The translations under genes were made by a program, and so were the position numbers. The notes under the pieces were generated by a model. The model did no database searches, was not told the origin of the DNA, and saw only the letters and a list, made by a program, of their open reading frames with translations. A stretch of DNA of 64,000 nt from Ectobius pallidus (taxonomy: Eukaryota; Arthropoda; Insecta; Blattodea; Ectobiidae). Within the stretch, counting starts at the first letter, position 1. Every line of letters starts with the position of its first letter. Location: positions 12,888,530 to 12,952,529 of the forward strand of contig CAXKWD010000006.1 in assembly GCA_964059195.1 (NCBI GenBank), read 5' to 3'. Below, piece by piece: positions 32,818 through 42,420 of the stretch.

Positions 32818-33536
32818 CAGTCAGCCCTCGAAATAATGCCCCTCTTTACAGTGCCACCCTCGCACTGCGCCAATAAATGCATGTGAACGGATCTTCTCCC
32901 ATATAAATTACGTAAGAAACCTCGTTACTGTGCCAATTCATTTAGTGCCAGTGAATATAAGACAAAAGTTTTACAAAATATAGCTTACAGGGATTTTTTC
33001 AGTTGCAGAATATTTTTAAAACTAGCGTGAATGTTAGGAAGATTATTTAAGAAACATACTGTACTTTATTTCAAGAAGTGAGTTCCCCTGTTACTATTTG
33101 TAAATGTGGTGCGGTAGAATGAGGAAGCTATGTTAAGAAGTCGGTCACACAGCCTGCGTGAAGGTGGAGCAGGTAGAAAGAGTCCTTCTTACAATGATAC
33201 ATTCCAAACTTTCACTTTTTAGTCCAGTGCCCATTCAATGGTTAAACACTACACTACAGTTACTCAGTTAGAGTTAATCACTTACATTATTTTCAACCCC
33301 TTTGTGTACTGTAGCACTGGACATATAGGCCTACCGCAATAAATTGAGTTACTGTACAGTATTTTATTTTGTGATAAAGTTCTCTCTTTGCCTTTTATTT
33401 AATTTTTCTTTCATAATACAGTACAGTAAATTAATATAGCACTGTATTATGCCATTTTTAATTTTTATATTAAATTTCGTTTTAGTGCCACTAAATGTTA
33501 GTGAACGGATGGTGGCATTATATTGGGGGTTGACTG
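32818..33536. mobile_element. pogo/Tigger-type MITE (TA target)
   Basis: CAGTCAGCCCTCGAAATAAT at the left and CAGTCAACCCCCAATATAAT (inverted) at the right, each next to TA. CAGTCRACCCYC-type ends with TA duplications are characteristic of pogo/Tigger elements. The 719-bp interior is non-coding. GTGAACGGAT occurs near both ends. Confidence 0.82.
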
Positions 33537-33539
33537 TAT

Positions 33540-34135
33540 ATCATAATTTAGTGTTTCCATAATCTGAAAATTTTACAGACTAATCACATGAAGGTCTGTC
33601 AATGCATTCGTTTTTTATTCATAACTCCAGTGTTAACAAAGAGTTCCTTTGTTTTGCATTTTTTCAAAATATGTTAGAAGTCAGTGACGGCCATGCCCTG
33701 GGAAATTTTATGTTGTAACATGAAAAATTGAATCCATAATCTTCCACTACACAAGCGAATTTGTGTTGAATTTTCTTAACAATAAATTAGAAAACAGCGG
33801 AAAAGTAACTGTACGCATACGTCGCAAGAAATAAGTCCAGATCTATCTGAAGAAATGAATGTCGCACTCTGCGAGATTCATTATTGCCACGCTACTTTGG
33901 TATGAAGACTTGAATTTGTTTATTTGGGATTTAAAATGAGTAGCGCACAACCTACGCTACTTCGGTGTGAATGCTCCCTTAGCACAAGTAGATAGCGCAT
34001 AAAAATGATTGGAGCGATTTCGAGAGACTTGTAGTTTTGTAACAGTGAAGTTGGTGTTAGCCCTTTTGCATCTGTATGAACTGAATTAGACCTAAATATA
34101 TTGATCTTGAGACTTATTTTGATGTAAAGTGACTT
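33540..34135. other. Unassigned region
   Basis: No gene recognised. Confidence 0.35.
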
Positions 34136-34353
34136 AATTTATCATGTAAGTCCAACAGAGACAGTAATCTGTGGTTCATGAATGCATGTATAGGCTATAT
34201 ATCTGTATTGAATGTTACTGTACAAAAACAGTGGAAGCCCGGTCACAAAAATCACTATTTAGTGTGCCTCATGACGTAATGTGCATATAACGTAACTTGC
34301 CTGTCTGTGAGGTAGACCATTAAAGGCAATCAGTCTTAGGAAGTTCCATCTGG

Positions 34354-34500
34354 CTCTGTGAAGCTCAGTTGGTAGAGCAGTGGCACGGATAACCAAAGGT
34401 CCTGGGTTCAAATCCCAGTGTCAGAAGAATTTTTCTCCCATAATGTCATGTAATGCCCAACAGAGACAATAATCTTGAATGCATATGCGTATATCTTAAT
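34354..34500 (+). mobile_element. tRNA-derived SINE type S3
   Basis: AAGCTCAGTTGGTAGAGCAG (A box) and CCTGGGTTCAAATCCCAG (B box) sit at tRNA-like spacing, followed by a non-tRNA body ending GCCCAACAGAGACAATAATC. A second, head-less copy of that tail (TCCAACAGAGACAGTAATCT) lies at 34148-34200. The anticodon arm does not fold into a proper 5-bp stem, so a functional tRNA is unlikely. Confidence 0.65.
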
Positions 34501-34966
34501 TGAATAAATTTATATATAGTTTTTCGCAGTTTTCAAATAATGAAATGAATATGATTATCCCAACGCATGTATTAACATAAAAAGCAAGCAAACACGTTGT
34601 AATTCTTTCAACGCTGTGAAGTCGATCGATTTTGTATATTATACAGCTCATTTGTTTTACATGCAATGACGTGTACACTTCATGAAAACCTGACAGAAAC
34701 ACACACTTGTTAGTAGGCTTACACAACGTGAAACAAGAAAAACAGCTATTTTCAAAGTCAGTGTGAATTAATCTTTTCGCTACTACTGGCGTATAAATGC
34801 ATTACTCTTGTAACTCCATAAATTGAGAAATGTTTTATATACGAGGGATTTCCACAAATAAGTTTCCCTGGGTCCGTTTCCAGAAACAAAACTTAATTTA
34901 AAGTAAATAGTTATTAAATAGTTGAATAAAAACACTTTCTTCAACGCACTTTATTTACCTTAGTAA

Positions 34967-35015
34967 ACTTCTGGACGGCCGTTTCGCAGTGGTGTTCCTG
35001 CATCATCAGCAGAGT
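34967..35015 (-). ncRNA. Hammerhead ribozyme motif, copy 1 (stem II one base short)
   Basis: The minus strand has CTGATGA, a stem II (GCAGG paired to CTGC, one C lost), GAAAC, GGCC loop and GTC. The deletion leaves four pairs in stem II. It is the most damaged of the three copies in this cluster. Confidence 0.6.
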
Positions 35016-35041
35016 GTCAACGCACTTTATTTACCTTAGTA

Positions 35042-35093
35042 AACTTCTGGACGGCCGTTTCGCAGGTGGTGTTCCTGCATCATCAGCAGAGTG
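35042..35093 (-). ncRNA. Hammerhead ribozyme motif, copy 2
   Basis: The minus strand carries the full motif: CTGATGA, stem II GCAGG/CCTGC with loop AACACCA, GAAA, a 2-bp stem III with GGCC loop, and GTC before the predicted cut (after the C complementary to 35050). Stem I pairs TCTG with CAGA. Confidence 0.7.
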
Positions 35094-35095
35094 TC

Positions 35096-35147
35096 AACTC
35101 TGCTGATGATGCAGGAACACCACCTGCGAAACGGCCGTCCAGAAGTT
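35096..35147 (+). ncRNA. Hammerhead ribozyme motif, copy 3
   Basis: Plus strand: CTGATGA at 35103-35109, stem II 35111-35115 (GCAGG) with 35123-35127 (CCTGC), GAAA at 35128-35131, stem III of two pairs (A35131-T35138, C35132-G35137) around GGCC, and GTC at 35137-35139 with predicted cleavage after 35139. Stem I pairs 35099-35102 (TCTG) with 35140-35143 (CAGA), then after a bulged A pairs AAC with GTT. One unpaired T (35110) sits between the CTGATGA box and stem II, a deviation from the textbook core. The very short stem III is typical of Penelope-like type I hammerheads. Self-cleavage is predicted, not shown. Confidence 0.72.
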
Positions 35148-35679
35148 TGCTAAGGTAAATAAAGTGCGTTGAAGAAAGTGTTTTTATTCAACTATTTGTT
35201 ACACAGCGCTAAAGTCGGACACAAGAATGAAATAGTTATTGCAACAAACAAAGCCAGTGTTCAGCTATTTTTCAACATATTCGCCACCGGAATTGAGACT
35301 CTGTCATACCGTGGGACCAATTTTTCAACACCTGTGTCGTAGAAGTCTGCGCCTGGGATTTGAACCGCTGTGTGGCAACCATCTTCGCTTCACTGTCATT
35401 ATTTGTCATTTCGTGAGGTGTAGAAAAAGATGGAAATCACTGGGAGCGAGGTTCGGGCTTTAGGGTGAATGTTTAAACACCTCCCAGTCAAACTTCTGCA
35501 GGAGACTTGCTAGGAGGTGTTTAAGCATCCACCCTACAGCCCGAACCTTGCTCCCAGTGATTTTCATCTTTTCCTACACCTCAAGAAATGACAGGGAATG
35601 AACAGAATCATCTTCGCAGTTCTCGCAGCAACATAATGAATCTTCTGCTAAATTAAATCTGGTTAGATATGCTAAGAAG

Positions 35680-35955
35680 TCGGCCCGGGTTCGATCCCCG
35701 GTACCGCCTCGGATTTTTCAGAGGTAGGGAGGTCTGGTAGGGGTGCACTCAGAGCCTCGTGATTCAAATTGAGGAGCTACTTGATAGAGAAGTAGTGGCT
35801 CCGGTCATTAAATCCACCATTAACGGCCGTGGGTGTCGGCATGCTGACCACATGCCCCCAATCCTGCCATCTGCCTGTGGTAGATGACGCAGCGATCGGG
35901 TGGTAGGTCAAGTCCCTCCAGGGATGTAGGCCACGGAGTTTAGTTTAGGTTTTTT
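35680..35955 (+). mobile_element. tRNA-derived SINE type S6, 5'-truncated
   Basis: The B box CGGGTTCGATCCCCGGTACC is followed by a body with AGGTCTGGTAGGGGTGCACT, GTAGTGGCTCCGGTC and GATGTAGGCCACGGAGTTTA, ending in a TTAGGTTTTTTTTGGG tail. No A box is visible upstream, where the palindromic mariner breaks off. Confidence 0.6.
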
Positions 35956-35964
35956 TTGGGTATG

Positions 35965-36052
35965 CTGTTGTTTCATTTTTCACTATTTTTAGGTCATGAA
36001 TGCATTTTTTGCGTTTTTTCACTATTTTATGGCCATTAAATGCCTTTCCCTA
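35965..36052. mobile_element. hAT MITE family A right-end fragment
   Basis: TTTCACTATTTTTAGGTCAT through TGGCCATTAAATGCCTTTCCCTA matches the right end of family A. The left part is missing, next to the SINE. Confidence 0.75.
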
Positions 36053-36358
36053 ATTATTACTATTATCACAATCATCCATATCATAAATCATCATTGTTAT
36101 ATTATCATCAGGTGCCTGCTATTTAAAATTTGTAAAAATTGTCTGTAGCACCTATAAATAAAAAAATTAAATGAAATTATTATTAATGCCTTTTTGTCAC
36201 TTCCACCGCACGGCACACTTATAATTATCACCGACCACACACTTATCGCGCCTTTGATCAGCACACTAACTTCATTACTACCACTACAGAATATGGGCTT
36301 GAAAGCTACTATGTGCTTAATAAATTAATTCTTAGCTATACCCGATAACCTATATTAT
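36053..36358. other. Unassigned spacer
   Basis: No recognised feature. Confidence 0.35.
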
Positions 36359-36359
36359 A

Positions 36360-37223
36360 CTAGTTTAAAAGGCCGGGTTTTTTATTTTGTAATTGGAAAT
36401 TAACTTATGAAGGATTTTCAATTTTAAATTCTAGGTCCTTATATAGGCATTTATAATTTGAAATAGGAAGAACGACTTATTACACTCAAACTATTCCCTC
36501 AGAAAACGCTTGATATAGTTTTTTATGGCTCATAGAGGATCTAGAATTTTGCATCCCATCGCTTGTACAGTGCACAGCAAGCCTGGTAGAGGTTTAAATA
36601 AGAAGAAACAGAAATTCCTGTAACATAAAATTGTAATATCGAGGCGGGAAATTTCCCACCCTTGTGTTACCATAAAGCCGTTTTGGGGATGAAATTAAAC
36701 AGAAAGCATTATCACTTTCATACTTTTCTCTCCAAAAACCTGCGATATAATATAATAATATACACATTACCATACCTCGTTTTGTTTTCTCTATATCCAG
36801 GGTAGAGAAAGTTATGTGATTCCATTATTTTAGTGGATTTCATTCTGTAATATTTATTTATAACATGAATTATTTTGATAACTTCTCTTATTTGTCAAAA
36901 GTGCATTTCATTTGTTTTTTCCAAGCCCATCTGATACCATTTGGCAACAATATAATCTGTGATTTGGAATTGATAATTCTATGTAAAAAGGGATTAAGTA
37001 TTTTCAAAAACATTTAATTTTTGGCATTTAGAATCAGAATTTTTCAAAATCCTTTCTTAGTGAGCACCTACATTATGAAACGAAGGTACTGTCAAAATTC
37101 CAAGTCTCTACCTGTTATAGTTTAGGCTGTACGTTGATTCCTGTCATTCAGTCAGTCAGCCAGTCAGTCATTCATTCAGTCAGTCAGGACAAAGCCTTTT
37201 ATATATATATATATATATAGAGA
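36360..37223 (-). mobile_element. Helitron (minus strand), first of a tandem pair
   Basis: On the minus strand it starts TCTCTATATATATATATATA at 37223 and ends AAACTAG at 36360. The 3' end is preceded by a degenerate GC-rich AAAACCCGGCCTTTTAAA. The 5' GGCTTTGTCCTGACTGACTG and the body (GAGCCATAAAAAACTATATC, CCCCAAAACGGCTTTATGG) match the plus-strand Helitron at 19180-20228 and the one at 37224. Confidence 0.82.
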
Positions 37224-37983
37224 TTTATAATTTGAAATAAGAAGAACGACTTATCACACTCAAACTATTCCCTCAGAAAACGCTTGATATAGCTTTTTAT
37301 GGCTCATAGAGGATGTAGAATTTTGCATTCCATCGCTTGTACATAGCAAGCCTGGAAGGGGTTCAAATAAGAAGAAACCGAAAATCCGGTAACATAAAAT
37401 TGTATTGTATTTGCGGAATATTTTATTTCTCACTCTCATGTCACCATAAAACCGTTTTGGGGATGAAATTAAACAGAAATGTAATATCACTTTCAGACTT
37501 CTCTCTTAATAAACCTGCGATATAATAATATACATATTACCATACCTCGTATTGTTTTCTCTATGTCCAGGGTAGAGAAAGGTATGTGACTGCATTATTT
37601 TCGTGGATTTCATTCTTTAATATCTATTTATAACATGGATTATATTGATAGTTCTCTAATTTGTCAAGTCTCGTTTCGTTTATTTCCAAAGCCTTATGTG
37701 AAGACTGCCAACAATACTGTTGTCAAGTGAACTGTGATTTGGATTTGATAATTCTGTGTGAAAAGGATTTAAGTATTCTAAAATACATTTAATTATTGGC
37801 ATTTAAAATCAAAATTTTTTTACAATCCTTTCTTAGTGAGCACTTACATTATGAAACGAAGGTATTGTCAAAATTCCTATTAGGCCTATAGTTTATTCTC
37901 TCCGTTGATTCTCTGTCATTAAATCAGTCAGTCAGGACAAAGCCTCTTTTATATATATACATACATACTCGTATATATAGAGA
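37224..37983 (-). mobile_element. Helitron (minus strand), second of a tandem pair, 3' end missing
   Basis: Its 5' end TCTCTATATATACGAGTATG lies at 37983 on the minus strand. The body aligns with 36448-37223 at high identity. It begins directly at the neighbour's 5' end, at the internal TTATAATTTGAAATA position, and so lacks the last 90 bp including CTAG. Confidence 0.78.
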
Positions 37984-37984
37984 T

Positions 37985-38487
37985 TTTGCACTTTAAAAAT
38001 ACATAACTTTCGCAAAAATCGTCTGGAATGATCCTGAACTTGTTTACATTACAGAAGCTTAAAGAAAGTTAATTAACTAATTAGGAATATGTAATACATT
38101 ATATCAACCAGATTTTCTTAGAAAATATGACTTGAAATTAGCCTTAATTTATCCTTAAACGAGAGCATTTTCCTTGCCATATTAGTGTTCAGCACCAGTA
38201 GTGTTTCATTCATGTCATGTTATAAGAAAGTTATAAGTCTAAAAATAATATTGCATGGCATTATTGTATTAATGGGATTCAGTTGAACAAAATTTCCACT
38301 ATGAATGATTTAGATATATTACTCAATAGTGGTTTAACTTTCTTGAATCACATTAATAATATTATTTGTAAAACTCTATCTTCGATATATTATGAAGTAC
38401 TCTAAATATTGTGGTAAGTACACTACTTAAGTTAGACTATACTGTATATAGAACCATTGCCAGGCGAAAATTAGAATATTGCTAATT
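37985..38487. other. Unassigned spacer
   Basis: No recognised feature. Confidence 0.35.
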
Positions 38488-38501
38488 AATTTGGAATCCT
38501 G

Positions 38502-38951
38502 TCCACCGCTGTGGCTCAGAGGGATGAGTTCACTCCTCTCACGCAGCGGGCCTGGGTTCGATTCCTTCGGGACAAGTTACCTAGGTGAGGTTTCTTTTCC
38601 GGGATTTTCCCTCACCTGTGAGACAAATGTCAAGTAACTTTAGACCCTTGTGGTCCCCGGATATCATCTGGCCGTCATTATCACCTTCACCCCATCCTTC
38701 CCTTGTTCGGAGTGTGTGCGTGAATAGTGTGTCTCGTCCTATGTGTTCGTGTTGTCTCGGAGGTGGTCCCGGCATTGGGCTCATCACTCATCCGGGGAGG
38801 CCCTCCATGTCCTTGTCTGGTCAAAAAAGTATGTATTTGATCCAAAGATAATCCCTCTCCCGACAGGTCGCGGCCCTGTAAGGCCCGGGCGGCTTGGGTC
38901 GCTTAAATCCTAAAAGGAAGAGGTAAAACTGCGATATAGAAAGAAAAAACA
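38502..38951 (+). mobile_element. tRNA-derived SINE type S5 (TSD aatttggaatcctg)
   Basis: The head GTCCACCGCTGTGGCTCAGA (A box) and GCGGGCCTGGGTTCGATTCC (B box) are followed by a 350-bp body (TGTGAGACAAATGTCAAGTA, GGCCCTCCATGTCCTTGTCT) and an AAGAAAGAAAAAAC tail. An exact 14-bp duplication AATTTGGAATCCTG lies at 38488-38501 and 38952-38965. Two short open frames inside it are repeat sequence, not genes. Confidence 0.88.
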
Positions 38952-38987
38952 AATTTGGAATCCTGCTACCATTAAATACAGTAAATT

Positions 38988-39104
38988 AATAGAGTCCATA
39001 TGAGTTATCGCGCGTACAGACACACGGACAGACAGACGGACAGATATTTTCCCGTCCCCCACACAATCTCAGAAAGTACCATTATGGCACTTAATAATTA
39101 TAGA
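38988..39104 (-). repeat. 5' end fragment of the minisatellite-bearing repeat (minus strand)
   Basis: The minus strand reads TTAAGTGCCATAATGGTACT, GAGATTGTGTGGGGGAC and GTCCGTCTGTCTGTCCGTGT, then one partial unit GCGATAACTCATATGG. This matches the starts of the repeats at 48511 and 50173. Confidence 0.75.
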
Positions 39105-39475
39105 GGATAAAGAGTTTTGAAGAATTATTAAGTAGGCCTATAATGCTGTACCAAATTAGGCCTACCTAGTTAATGTCCAGTTTTCGAAGGCACCTTTCAG
39201 AAGAGGCTTCGCACGGGTTTCCTACTAGATATTCAAATAACTTCACTTACATAACTGTAACAACAGGTGCAAAACGCCGCGACATATTTATACCGCGTGC
39301 CGCACGTATTTGCATGCGAAGTAAGAGCCAAGCCTTCAGCTCATTGTTTACAAACACACAACGAGCTCAGCCGATCGAAGAAGGTCGCTGAACACATTTC
39401 TGTGTACTGTAAATCATGTTACCTTAATATACTCTGCTAACAATATTCAAGGTGTAAAAATACTTGTACGTTTGC
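39105..39475. other. Unassigned spacer
   Basis: No gene recognised; a 72-codon frame at 39173-39391 shows no motif. Confidence 0.35.
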
Positions 39476-39481
39476 ACCAGT

Positions 39482-39600
39482 GGCGTAGACAAAAATCATT
39501 TCGGGGAGGGTCGAAATTGCCGGGTGGTTTAGGGGTATGGAATACCCCCCAAGAGAGGGAGGGTACGGGGTCCACCCCCAGAAAATGTTTAATGAAACTC
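39482..39600. mobile_element. Single left end of a CAGTGGCGTA-type hAT MITE
   Basis: CCAGTGGCGTAGACAAAAAT followed by G-rich then C-rich stretches is typical of one hAT MITE type (also at 45821 and 63475). No right end was paired with confidence. Confidence 0.4.
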
Positions 39601-39614
39601 ACATTTTACGCTAT

Positions 39615-39838
39615 TTTATCATAGGTAATCCCACGATAGTTTACGAGTTTATCGATAGATTTGCGACTGCCCAGCAGGAGTGAATTTATCTAATGAAACT
39701 CGTCAACTCGAGTTGGATTTATTAAGACTATTCCATGAATAAAAATGTAACGGATTATACAAATAATAATTACTTTCGTTCCTTGTTGTATAAAAACAAA
39801 ACTAACAACTGCGAGATCACGGCATACTGTGAATCAAC
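39615..39838 (+). repeat. Dispersed repeat, inverse of 13290-13530
   Basis: It carries TATCATAGGTAATCCCACGA, GAGTTTATCGATAGATT, AGACTATTCCATGAATAA and CTGCGAGATCACGG in the order inverse to the other copy. Confidence 0.65.
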
Positions 39839-39894
39839 CCGTAGAACTTTGTTTATATTTCGAAAATATTCAAGGAGGTTTTCACTAAAACTTA

Positions 39895-39895
<1 letters not shown>

Positions 39896-39942
<47 letters not shown>
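39896..39942. repeat. (AAT)n microsatellite
   Basis: A perfect or near-perfect trinucleotide run of about 15 units. Such runs tail LINEs in this window, but no LINE body is recognised beside it. Confidence 0.9.
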
Positions 39943-40114
39943 ATACCTACCAAATTTTGATAAAACATCTATTTACGAAATTCAAACTTTGAATTACTAA
40001 AACATCTACACATTGTTTTACAAAAATTACTTAAAGAGGAACCTAGTTTACTCGTGTTCATTTTCAATTTTTCTTGGCTATCGCAAAAGTAGGTCTATGC
40101 ACAGTAAAGTTGTA

Positions 40115-40419
40115 TAGACAGTTAAAATTAACTATGAACACTTGGTGGAGATTCTCAAATAAAAACGATTGTCCGATTTGTACCCCCACTGAAACATGAC
40201 ATAAAATGCCGAGAAAGACCTAAACATGCCGAAAATTACCTACAAATGCAGAAAATGCCCTAAAAAACCTTTCTCTTGAAAATGACGAAATGCAAAAACA
40301 AATTGCTCTTATTTAATAAATTATTTCATGATACACATTTATATATCGTATATTCGAGCTAAAGTTATCTTTCAACCTTCATATAAAGAAGATGCAAAAT
40401 CATCAAATGCCTTTCCCTA
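40115..40419. mobile_element. hAT MITE family A fragment (inverse orientation)
   Basis: It ends ATCATCAAATGCCTTTCCCTA and carries CTTGGTGGAGATTCTCAAAT and ACTGAAACATGACATAAAAT. The AACAAATTGCTCTTATTTAATAAATTATTTC stretch (about 40296-40326) shows the unoccupied site that the Harbinger MITE took at 17582-18009. Confidence 0.8.
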
Positions 40420-40657
40420 GTAAAAACAGTTTTGGAATTTCATGCTGTATCTTGAGTTGCAACGCAAAATGCATATAGATTTCAGATGATGTTATATACG
40501 GTATCTGATGCTTCCCCTCTGTCTGTACGGTGTAAACAAATGCTAGAAATAGCTCGTTTGGAAGTCGCGTGATCTTACGCGAGGTTACATAATATATTTG
40601 ATGATATAGTATGTCCCATATTCTCGACCAGAAAACACTAGGCCTATGTATTATAAT

Positions 40658-41118
40658 TAGGGGGCGGATTTCTATGACCTAAAAAAGAGGATATATGCAT
40701 GCATTTATGACCTAAATGAACATTAAAATATGACCAATGAAATTTAATATATGACTTTACCACTTACACATTGTGCATATTTTTTTAAAGTTTCATTACA
40801 ATTGATTTGATTAAAATATAATTTTAATTATTTAAAATATCTGTAAGTTCTCAAAAAGTATCATTATAATGCAAAATTTACAAAATATGATATGAAACTT
40901 TTATGCACACGAATATGCCAAAAATATGACCTAAATATGCATATTCATACTAAATATACCATAATAGTTGAAAATTTCCTAAATATGCAGTTATAGCCTA
41001 TGCACAATAAAAGCCGTTCCATTTTCACCAGGATGCTTGGAATCGGGTTTAAATTAGTAGGAAACCTGAAATAATGCAAAGGGGAAAAATATGACCTGTC
41101 ATAGAAATCCGCCCCCTA
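40658..41118. mobile_element. hAT MITE family D (TIR TAGGGGGCGGATTTCTATGAC, TSD attataat)
   Basis: A 461-bp element with near-perfect inverted ends TAGGGGGCGGATTTCTATGA and an exact 8-bp duplication ATTATAAT at 40650-40657 and 41119-41126. The interior is dominated by ATATGACC/TATGACCTAAA words. Confidence 0.92.
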
Positions 41119-41193
41119 ATTATAATGAAGGTGTCAAGTTATTCCATCCCATTCCATTAGTTTTCATGTTTAGTTTATCACATTTATCTGTGT

Positions 41194-42065
41194 CCACCGC
41201 TGTGGCTCAGAGGATGCGTTCAATCCTCTCACGTAGCGGGCCCGGGTTCGATTCCTGGTCGGGATAATTTACCTAGGCGAGGTTTATTCCGGGGTTTTCC
41301 CTCACCTGTGAATGAATGAATGAATGAATGATTTATTCTTGTATCTGGAGTTGTACAAATGATCACCCCTGGTGTTACAGAAAGTTTTTTCACCAGAGGG
41401 CGTCTGAATACATAAGAACTCATATATCTAAAATCAGTACTACTACTAATAAATGTTTACCTTTTGTAAGTATATCCCCTTACCATTTCTAGCCAATTTC
41501 CCTTAAGCAGCTAATTTGTTTTTCCCCTTTTGTTTTGACTATGTATAAAAAGTTTCCCAGTTCCTTTAGTGTTTTTGTGTTTTTTGTTACAGACAATTTC
41601 TTATATGCCACTTCTTTATTTAACTTTAACATTTTTTTATTTAAAAACTTATGTCTTAGTGTTTCAGTTTCGGGACACCTTAAAATTATATGCTCTGCAT
41701 CTTCATTACTAAGACATAATGGGCAACGACCTTTCTCGAAATTTCTTCTTGCCCCTCTAAGCTTCCATATCCCTAATCTCCACCATGCCTCACCTGTGAG
41801 ACACATGTCCGGTAACTTTAGGCCCTTGTGGTCCCCAGATATCATCTGGCCGTCAATATAATCTTCATCCCATCCTCGCCTTGATTGGAGTGAGTGTGTG
41901 TGTGTGAATGGTGTGTCTCGTCCTATGTGTTCGTGTTGTCTCGGAGGTGGCCCCGGAATTGGGCTGATCACTCATCCTGGGAGGCCCTCCATGTCCTTGT
42001 CTGGTCAAAATGGTATGTATGTGATCCAAGGTCGCGGCCCTGTAAAACTACGATAAAGAAAGAAA
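41194..42065 (+). mobile_element. tRNA-derived SINE type S5, interrupted by a LINE tail
   Basis: The head GTCCACCGCTGTGGCTCAGA and B box CGGGTTCGATTCC are as in the copy at 38502. The body continues after the LINE insertion (TGTGAGACACATGTCCGGTA through CTGGTCAAAATGGTATGTAT) to a GATAAAGAAAGAAAG tail. ATTTATCTG/ATTTAACTG at the two borders may be a degraded target duplication. Confidence 0.85.
41311..41787 (-). pseudogene. 5'-truncated LINE 3' end with C-terminal zinc-finger motif (TSD cctcacctgtg)
   Basis: The minus strand encodes WWRLGIWKLRGARRNFEKGR, CPLCLSNEDAEHIILRC and ETLRHKFLNKKML before a stop near 41489. The CX2C...HX4C motif is the usual cysteine-histidine end of CR1/I/R1-type LINE polymerases. 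An (AATG)n run at 41310-41332 (minus-strand 3' end) is the tail. The 11-bp duplication CCTCACCTGTG lies at 41300-41310 and 41788-41798. The polymerase and endonuclease domains are missing through 5' truncation. Confidence 0.85.
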
Positions 42066-42134
42066 GATTTAACTGTAAAATCTACGGATATATTACCGAA
42101 TTCCTTTGATTTTCATAATAATTTATATAATTAG

Positions 42135-42412
42135 TAGGGCCCGGGGGTTTAGCCACAAAAAAATTACATCAGGTTAGTGGTGACTGGGATATAGCCGTAT
42201 GTAAACACGAGGGAAGGGAACATTTTCTGGAGCAGCACCCCCACTCATTTTAGCTTGATCCGCCACTGGTTGTCAAGAACGCACAACACACAACGTCGTC
42301 AACAGAACACTAAACTGCCACATGCAGTGCAAGTTGTTTACTAACTCAGAAAGCTTTCTATGCCTTGTGCACCACTAACTTGACGAATTATTGGCTAAAC
42401 CCCCGGGCCCTA
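42135..42412. mobile_element. hAT MITE family E (TIR TAGGGCCCGGGGGTTTAGCCA, TSD ataattag)
   Basis: A 278-bp element with perfect ends TAGGGCCCGGGGGTTTAGCC and inverse, and an exact 8-bp duplication ATAATTAG at 42127-42134 and 42413-42420. The middle contains an inverted CCAGTGGCGGATCAAGC (about 42256-42272), the terminus of a different hAT MITE, so it may itself be a composite. Confidence 0.92.
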
Positions 42413-42420
42413 ATAATTAG

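Larger units (their letters stand above)
34916..35229. mobile_element. Penelope-like element terminal-repeat cluster with hammerhead motifs (TSD aaatagttatt)
   Basis: An 11-bp duplication AAATAGTTATT (34905-34915 and 35230-35240) marks the insertion into the mariner palindrome. Inside are two direct 66-bp units (from 34951 and 35017) followed by an inverted copy, so the whole reads as a hairpin with outer arms AGTTGAATAAAAACACTTTC and its inverse. Each unit contains a hammerhead ribozyme motif. Tandem and inverted hammerhead-bearing repeats are the known architecture of Penelope-like element pseudo-LTRs. No reverse transcriptase lies between them, so this is a severely truncated copy or repeat-only derivative. 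Confidence 0.72.
34841..35625. mobile_element. Palindromic mariner derivative, copy 3, split by a Penelope-like insertion
   Basis: The left terminus ACGAGGGATTTCCACAAATA is followed, after the insertion, by GCCAGTGTTCAGCTATTTTT, ACCGTGGGACCAA and the same centre (AAACACCTCCCAGTCAAACTTCTGCAGGAG; near 35500). The right arm runs only to about 35605 and then breaks. Without the insertion the left arm is nearly complete, complementing copy 2, where the right arm is complete. Confidence 0.78.

Noticed and set aside
34354..34440. tRNA gene
   Set aside because: A and B boxes are present, but the anticodon arm does not pair and a SINE body follows. Best read as a tRNA-derived SINE head. The same applies to 43592, 38502, 49275 and 51152.
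41535..41861. 108-codon plus-strand open frame
   Set aside because: It is antisense to the LINE zinc-finger fragment and crosses the LINE/SINE junction.
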